Position numbers and translations under genes: made by a program
Part shown: piece by piece, positions 59,727 through 64,000 of the stretch
How positions within the stretch are numbered: position 1 is the first letter of the stretch
How the letters are laid out: each line of letters starts with the position of its first letter
NCBI GenBank assembly: GCA_944323745.1
Contig: CALUTQ010000002.1
Coordinates: 62,001-126,000 of the forward strand
DNA from: Candidatus Avelusimicrobium pullarium
Lineage (GTDB): Bacteria; Elusimicrobiota; Elusimicrobia; Elusimicrobiales; Elusimicrobiaceae
Length of the DNA stretch: 64,000 bases
Direction of reading: 5' to 3'
Notes under the pieces: model-generated
The model's input: only the letters and a program-made list of their open reading frames with translations
Database searches by the model: none
Told to the model about the DNA's origin: nothing

Positions 59727-59739
59727 AATACGGAGAGGG
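59727..59739. repeat. Right attachment-site copy in tRNA-Ser
   Basis: AATACGGAGAGGG, identical to 57344-57356. The last nine bases form the 3' acceptor end of the tRNA, the usual target of integrases. Confidence 0.7.
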
Positions 59740-59821
59740 AGGGATTCGAACCCTCGATACGGGAATTAACCCGTATAACGGTTTAGCAAACCGCCGCTTT
59801 CGGCCTCTCAGCCACCTCTCC
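59731..59821 (-). tRNA. tRNA-Ser (anticodon GCT)
   Basis: A complete class II cloverleaf on the minus strand: acceptor GGAGAGG/CCTCTCC with discriminator G, D-arm GCTGAGAGGCCGAAAGC, anticodon loop TTGCTAA (GCT, reading AGC/AGU), long variable arm TATACGGGTTAATTCCCGTA and T-arm GAGGG-TTCGAAT-CCCTC. CCA is not encoded. The neighbouring island has kept the 3' end intact. Confidence 0.95.
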
Positions 59822-59975
59822 CAAATAGTTACAGTCAGCGGAACAATATTATTATAACAAATAATGACGAAGATTTCTTTATTTTTAGTCGGCAAATAAG
59901 CCTTATGCACATCGTACTGCAGACGGGAAAAGACTTACGCAGACGCCCGCAAGCTTTCAAGCCGGACCTGCCGCG

Positions 59976-60932
59976 TTAGAAGCTTTGTTTCAGCCCTTCG
60001 TCCAGTGACGTAAAACGCTGTCCGCTGAGTTTATGCCACTTTTTGCCGCTGCAAATCCAATGGCCGTTTATGGAGGCTTCTTTTACCTTATCGTAGTTTA
60101 AAGCCGGTTGCGCCCCCGTCATACGCGCGGCCAAAGAATAAAGCCACGCGGCCGTTTTGAGCACCCACAGCGGCGCATTGGGCATAAACGGTTTTTTTAC
60201 GCCCATTGCCCGGGCCATTTTTTCAATAAACTCTGGCCAGGGATATGTTTTTTCTTCACAGATAAAAAAGGTCTCTCCCGCTGTGCCTTCCGTTTTGGGA
60301 ATAAGTACTAGGGCGCGCACCAAATCGTCCACATACACAAAGCTGAACAAGCCTTTGCCGGACGTATTGACCATCAGCCCGCGTTTAACCCAAGCGGCAA
60401 TTTTGGACACGCCCGAATCGTTTTTGCCATACACAATAGGCGGGCGGACAATCGTCCACTTAACGGACGGTTTTAACGTATGTACGGCTTTTTCCCCCGC
60501 CAGTTTGGTAATGCCGTAGTCCGAAATCGGCTGCGGAGTCATATCTTCGGTGCGGGGATGCGCGGCGTCTTGGGCAAAGCCGCTGGCCGCCAAACTGGAA
60601 ACATAAATAAAATGTTCCAAATCCGGCGTTAAATTGGCTGCGCAAACCATATTTTGCGTAGCACGGGTGTTGGCTTTAGCAAAATCTTCCTGATTATAAC
60701 CGAAAATGGCCGCCGCCAAATGGTACACCATACAGCAGCCCTCCATCGCTTTTTGCAGAGAGGCGCAATCTTGGTAGTCTGCCTTTACGACAGACACATC
60801 TGGATTAACGGGCTTATGTTTGCTTGCGTGGCGCGACACAATGCGCACTTTATAGCCTTCTTTAAGCAACGCATCCGTCAGACGCTTGCCGATAAAACCG
60901 TTTCCTCCGGTCACCAATACTGTTTTTTTCAT
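59976..60932 (-). CDS. NAD-dependent epimerase/dehydratase (extended SDR)
   Basis: A 318-residue cytosolic SDR protein. Rossmann motif VTGGNGFIGKRLTDALLKEG, then YHLAAAIFGYNQEDF, the catalytic pair in PISDYGITKLAGEKAV (YxxxK), and RPPIVYGKNDSG. It fits the sterol/sugar-epimerase-like group; substrate not determinable. It lies nine bases after the preceding minus-strand gene and is the last of the ExbBD-TonB unit, probably co-transcribed. Confidence 0.9.
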   Translation of the reverse strand: MKKTVLVTGGNGFIGKRLTDALLKEGYKVRIVSRHASKHKPVNPDVSVVKADYQDCASLQKAMEGCCMVYHLAAAIFGYNQEDFAKANTRATQNMVCAANLTPDLEHFIYVSSLAASGFAQDAAHPRTEDMTPQPISDYGITKLAGEKAVHTLKPSVKWTIVRPPIVYGKNDSGVSKIAAWVKRGLMVNTSGKGLFSFVYVDDLVRALVLIPKTEGTAGETFFICEEKTYPWPEFIEKMARAMGVKKPFMPNAPLWVLKTAAWLYSLAARMTGAQPALNYDKVKEASINGHWICSGKKWHKLSGQRFTSLDEGLKQSF

Positions 60933-60940
60933 ATCCGTCC

Positions 60941-61420
60941 CTATTCCACCAAAATATCCAGCGCTTCCTTTGTTTTTTGGGCGCTTTTTTTAATTTCACC
61001 CACCGCGTCGGAAGCGTTGTCTATTTTTTGGTTTACAAAGTTGGCGTCTCTATGCACATTGCGGCGGACAAAATCAAAATTAAACGTCAGGCGTTTCATT
61101 CCCTTCTGCACATCCTGCAAAGAAGGCCACTGCCCTTTTTGCATACGGGAAGCAGGCGTTTCCCCCCCGCGAAGCGGAAAGTAAAACAGTAAAGACGCCA
61201 GCAAAGCGCCCAAATACAAAATGCTGACAAAACGGTTTAAAAACTCAAATTTATAAATGCCGAAAATGCCGCTTAACACCGAAAGCATAATAATCACGCA
61301 CGTCCACAAAAGCCCTGCCATCAGCATAAACGTCAAGCCGGCGCCGTCATACTGTGGCCACAGAATCATCACAATCACGCCGCACGCAATCAACATAAAA
61401 AAACGCTGCCAGCCTGTCAT
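60941..61420 (-). CDS. Small membrane protein of unknown function
   Basis: About 159 residues: three or four hydrophobic helices (FFMLIACGVIVMILW, LLWTCVIIMLSVLSGIFGIY, FVSILYLGALLASLLFYF), then a polar helical C-terminus (NFVNQKIDNASDAVGEIKK). ATG 61420 is chosen because GGAG lies nine bases upstream, two bases after the TonB stop. Context suggests a link to the TonB system, but nothing in the sequence shows a function. Confidence 0.7.
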   Translation of the reverse strand: MTGWQRFFMLIACGVIVMILWPQYDGAGLTFMLMAGLLWTCVIIMLSVLSGIFGIYKFEFLNRFVSILYLGALLASLLFYFPLRGGETPASRMQKGQWPSLQDVQKGMKRLTFNFDFVRRNVHRDANFVNQKIDNASDAVGEIKKSAQKTKEALDILVE

Positions 61421-61422
61421 AA

Positions 61423-62163
61423 TCAACTCTCCTGTTTAAACTCTACCGTCACCGTCAACGTGTCTTTTTCATACATCATCGGAAGCGGCGGGAAAGGGCC
61501 CGCATTGATAACGGCGGAAGTGGCGGCAAAATCAAAGCTGTCATCGCCGGATGATTTTTGCACTTTTAAATCTTTAATTTTTCCGTCGCGCGCAATGGCA
61601 AAAGACACCATTGTCCCGCGCACTACGCCGGCGGGGCGGCGTTTTTCCCACTGGCTCCAAAGGCTGTTGCGCACTTGGGTAATGTACCACGGATAAGGGA
61701 AGGTGGCAAAATCGGTTTGTATATTTCCCCCTTCAAATTCGCCTTCTCCGTTGGGGCCGGAAGAAGCGGACGAAGCGTCTTTTCCCCCTTCCTGTTCGGC
61801 CTCGTCTAATATGCTGGGGGCCGCCAGCGGGGCCGGTTTGGCGGGAGACTTTTTCTTTTTAGGTTGCTTTTTGGTGGAAATTTCTTCTTTGGCCTGATAG
61901 GCTTTTTTGTCTGCCTTTTTGGGTTCTTCGGCCGGTTTGGGGGCCGGAGTCTGCGCCACTTCTTTTTTAATTTCTTTGCTTTGTTCGGCAGCTGCACCGG
62001 CGGCCGGTTTGGCGGCGGCCTGCTGCATAGAAACCACCTTGCCGCTGCCGATAAAGTCAATGGTATAGGTAGCTTTGGCGTCGTCGGACGGGCTTACCAG
62101 CGCGACAATAAACAAAGCTAGCAGCAAATGCAACAGGCAGGATAAAGCAAAATAGCGGTTCAT
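61423..62163 (-). CDS. TonB-like energy transducer
   Basis: A 246-residue protein: N-terminal membrane anchor (RYFALSCLLHLLLALFIVALV), a long Lys/Pro/Ala/Glu-rich periplasm-spanning linker (about 60-145), and a C-terminal TonB-type domain (about 155-245) with YPWYITQVRNSLWSQWEKRR, VSFAIARDGKIKDLKVQKSSG and a FDFAATSAVINAGPFPPLP region. It would couple the proton motive force from ExbBD to outer-membrane receptors. TolA is the alternative. TAATG overlap with the ExbD gene. Confidence 0.9.
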   Translation of the reverse strand: MNRYFALSCLLHLLLALFIVALVSPSDDAKATYTIDFIGSGKVVSMQQAAAKPAAGAAAEQSKEIKKEVAQTPAPKPAEEPKKADKKAYQAKEEISTKKQPKKKKSPAKPAPLAAPSILDEAEQEGGKDASSASSGPNGEGEFEGGNIQTDFATFPYPWYITQVRNSLWSQWEKRRPAGVVRGTMVSFAIARDGKIKDLKVQKSSGDDSFDFAATSAVINAGPFPPLPMMYEKDTLTVTVEFKQES

Positions 62164-62564
62164 TAGTTTTTAGAGAGCACTCCTATGCCCAGTTTGGCCG
62201 CGCCCAGTTTTTTGGCCACGTCAAACACGTCCACCACCGTTTGGATAGGCACGTTTTTGTCGGCCTCTACCAAGATGGTTTTTTTATTGGCTTTGCCCAT
62301 ACGCAGCACCAGTTCGCGCTCTAAATTGGCAAGCGTATAGGTGCGGTTTTCTATGCGGATAGCGCCGTTTTTTTGCACTTCAATGCGAATGACGTCATCT
62401 TCCGCCGTGGTGTTTATGGCGTTAGATTTGGGCAAATCCACATTCATTTGCATTTGCACCAGCATAGGGCTCATTACCATAAAAATAATCAGCAAAATCA
62501 AAGTGATGTCTATAAAAGGCACCATATTGATTTCCGCCATAACGGTTCTTTTTTTATGAGACAT
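62163..62564 (-). CDS. ExbD/TolR-type biopolymer transport protein
   Basis: A 133-residue inner-membrane protein: cytosolic N-terminus, one helix with the functional Asp (INMVPFIDITLILLIIFMVM), and a periplasmic domain (VDLPKSNAINTTAEDDVIRI, then LVEADKNVPIQTVVDVFDVA). Motor partner of the ExbB-like protein encoded four bases upstream. TolR-like alternative cannot be excluded. Confidence 0.93.
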   Translation of the reverse strand: MSHKKRTVMAEINMVPFIDITLILLIIFMVMSPMLVQMQMNVDLPKSNAINTTAEDDVIRIEVQKNGAIRIENRTYTLANLERELVLRMGKANKKTILVEADKNVPIQTVVDVFDVAKKLGAAKLGIGVLSKN

Positions 62565-62567
62565 AAA

Positions 62568-63209
62568 TTACCCGCGGTTTTGCTGAAAGATGATTTCGTC
62601 GGCAATATTTTCCAACTCTTTGCCAAAATAGTTGGTTTTGGAGAGGAAATAGTTATACGCTATAACTGCCGGAATAGCCACAAACAGCCCCGCGGCCGTG
62701 TTGACCAAGGCTTCGGCAATACCGGCCGCCACGACGGATGCCCCGCCTGCGGTGGCTGCCGCGCCGGCCAAATCTTTAAACGCGTGCATCACCCCGATTA
62801 CCGTGCCGAACAGCCCGATAAACGGCGTAATGCTGCCCAACGTGCCCAAAATGGTCAGCTTGCGCTGCAGCTTGGTCACTTCCCAGTCAATGGTGGAGTT
62901 GGCAATTTCTTTCAGTTCTGCTTTAGAGCGGTCCCGTTTTTCCACCAGTGTCATAATCACGTGCGAAGCCGGGGTGTCTTTGGTCATTTCGCGGGTGCAG
63001 GCGTCGGTTACTTTTTCATAATTGTCGGAGCGAATGGGATGGCGGCAATAGGCCATCAGTTTGCGCGACATACCGATACTGCGTTTAAAGCGGAAGAAAC
63101 GTTCCAAAATAACGGACAGGGAATAGACGGACAGCAAAATAAGCAATATCAATACCGGTCCGCCGGCGCTAAGCAATTCGCGCAAGTTGGTCATATTGGA
63201 AAAATCCAT
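62568..63209 (-). CDS. ExbB/TolQ-type proton channel
   Basis: A 213-residue inner-membrane protein with three helices: PVLILLILLSVYSLSVILERF near the N-terminus, and two near the C-terminus (TILGTLGSITPFIGLFGTVIG and ALVNTAAGLFVAIPAVIAYN), which carry the family's Thr/Pro channel residues. Forms the motor with ExbD. First gene of the operon. TolQ is the alternative name. Confidence 0.93.
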   Translation of the reverse strand: MDFSNMTNLRELLSAGGPVLILLILLSVYSLSVILERFFRFKRSIGMSRKLMAYCRHPIRSDNYEKVTDACTREMTKDTPASHVIMTLVEKRDRSKAELKEIANSTIDWEVTKLQRKLTILGTLGSITPFIGLFGTVIGVMHAFKDLAGAAATAGGASVVAAGIAEALVNTAAGLFVAIPAVIAYNYFLSKTNYFGKELENIADEIIFQQNRG

Positions 63210-63287
63210 AATTCTTATCTTCTCCTTTTATACGGCTTTATATAATTTATATCAAATCTGTAAGACGGACGCTTGTGCGTTTTAGGG

Positions 63288-63779
63288 CTAAAAGCCCCCC
63301 GCCCGGGCGCAGATGATAAAAAGCTGCACCAAAATATTGGCCAAAAGTCCGGCGGCTACATCGTCAAACACGACGCCAAAGGCGTTTTCCATCCGGTCAA
63401 AGTTTTTTACCGGCCAGGGTTTTAACGTGTCAAAGGTGCGAAAAAGCACAAAAGCCGCCAGCAAATAAGGCCACGTGCGCGGCAGGAACAGCACCGCCGT
63501 AAAATAGCCGGCTATTTCGTCTATGACGATGCGCGGATTGTCGTGCCCTTGGTACGTGCCACCCAAACGGGCTTTTTTGCACACCCATACGGCAAACACC
63601 CAAAAAGCCAGCAGAAACACCATATACAAAATAAAATCTTGCGGCAAAACAAACACAAAAGGCACCGCCAACAGCGTGCCCAAAAAACCGGCGCCCGTAT
63701 TTTTTTTAAAGTGAATAATTTTAGCAGGCAGATAACTGATATAAAAACCCGTGGCCAACGCGTTTATTACTTTTTGCAT
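63288..63779 (-). CDS. pgpA: Phosphatidylglycerophosphatase A
   Basis: A 163-residue membrane phosphatase that makes phosphatidylglycerol from its phosphate. Signature residues: ATGFYISYLPAKI, the loop HDNPRIVIDEIAGYFTAVLF and FRTFDTLKPWPVKNFDRMENAFGVVFDD. ATG 63779 (MQKVINALATG) is used because the family starts here. It overlaps the upstream synthase gene by 13 bases, so the two successive steps of phosphatidylglycerol synthesis are coupled. Confidence 0.92.
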   Translation of the reverse strand: MQKVINALATGFYISYLPAKIIHFKKNTGAGFLGTLLAVPFVFVLPQDFILYMVFLLAFWVFAVWVCKKARLGGTYQGHDNPRIVIDEIAGYFTAVLFLPRTWPYLLAAFVLFRTFDTLKPWPVKNFDRMENAFGVVFDDVAAGLLANILVQLFIICARAGGF

Positions 63780-64000
63780 ACGGGCAAACTCCACGATTTT
63801 TGCAGTAATTCCCAGTTGTTTTTCAGGTAAGAAATAGCGCTGATCCACGTGATAACCGCGGCAATGGCCGTAATGGCGTAGGGAATTTGGTGCAAGGTCC
63901 AAAACATTACCATACATACGGTTTTGGCTTGTCCGGTTAAGATATGGGAAAGGTGGTAAATGTCCAGCACAAAGAAAATAGTGCCCACGGCCACCATTTG
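63767..64000 (-). CDS. pgsA: CDP-alcohol phosphatidyltransferase (PgsA-type), partial
   Basis: Only the C-terminal 77 residues are in the window; the frame is open at base 64000. The segment HILTGQAKTVCMVMFWTL matches the GKxKT motif of phosphatidylglycerophosphate synthase, followed by AITAIAAVITWISAISYLKN and a polar tail. The next gene encodes the phosphatase of the same pathway, which supports PgsA over other CDP-alcohol transferases. Confidence 0.8.
   Translation of the reverse strand, partial: QMVAVGTIFFVLDIYHLSHILTGQAKTVCMVMFWTLHQIPYAITAIAAVITWISAISYLKNNWELLQKSWSLPVCKK

Overview
The window is compact bacterial chromosome with intermediate GC content. Housekeeping genes include secG, pgk, gapA, groES-groEL, nadE, pyk, ppa, pgsA-pgpA and an ExbB/ExbD/TonB set. 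Two complete tRNA genes are present. The mix of a type IV pilin-like protein, a very large secreted/membrane protein of about 2,100 residues, rubrerythrin under a Fur/PerR-type regulator and many Gram-negative envelope genes best fits a gut-type, probably anaerobic Elusimicrobiota bacterium (Elusimicrobium-like). That assignment is inference from gene content and protein style; no rRNA gene is present to confirm it.

Layout. 1-2150: two overlapping EamA transporters and tRNA-Leu(GAG). 2155-6300: a decayed phage segment with structured, probably transcribed non-coding elements, a truncated duplicate of a head gene, two intact head genes (minus strand) and a 5'-truncated portal gene. 6320-18150: secG, a pilin, pgk/gapA, a Bax-inhibitor-like protein, two tandem degenerate trypsin-fold proteins, groESL with a CIRCE-like operator, and a PP2C phosphatase/Ser-Thr kinase pair. 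18300-32570: a double-PC4 protein, NAD synthetase, a secreted Cys-rich protein, an AsmA protein, a Na/Pi cotransporter, two paralogous membrane proteins, a flavoprotein, PerR-rubrerythrin and an MFS exporter. 32895-39284: the giant protein. 39540-45850: pyruvate kinase, an AlaX-like editing domain, a probable outer-membrane barrel, Ogt, Fe-ADH and a GT8 glycosyltransferase.

45900-51600 holds a tightly packed eight-gene plus-strand operon headed by a MerR regulator with a 19-bp-spacer promoter. It encodes an Fe-S flavoprotein, an exported cupin, a flavodoxin lipoprotein, a DUF4405-like membrane protein, a DUF362 lipoprotein, an exported carboxymuconolactone-decarboxylase-like protein and a metallo-beta-lactamase-fold hydrolase. 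Together they look like an envelope redox or detoxification module. 51600-57140: a hydrogenase-regulator-like small protein, a flavin reductase, a DUF1893 lipoprotein, a MalY/PatB lyase, a secreted protein that looks like a catalytically dead metzincin, pyrophosphatase, and a MarR regulator with its operator.

57344-59739 is a 2.4-kb island bounded by a 13-bp direct repeat; one copy lies in the 3' end of tRNA-Ser(GCT). It contains an integrase C-terminal remnant, a secreted alpha/beta-hydrolase and duplicated fragments of a small gene. The window ends with an envelope-energy operon (ExbB, ExbD, TonB, a membrane protein, an NAD-dependent epimerase) and phosphatidylglycerol synthesis genes.

The strongest candidates for undescribed biology are the structured RNAs of the phage remnant, the tandem pseudo-proteases, the dead metzincin, the MerR redox operon, and the tRNA-Ser island with its duplicated small ORF.
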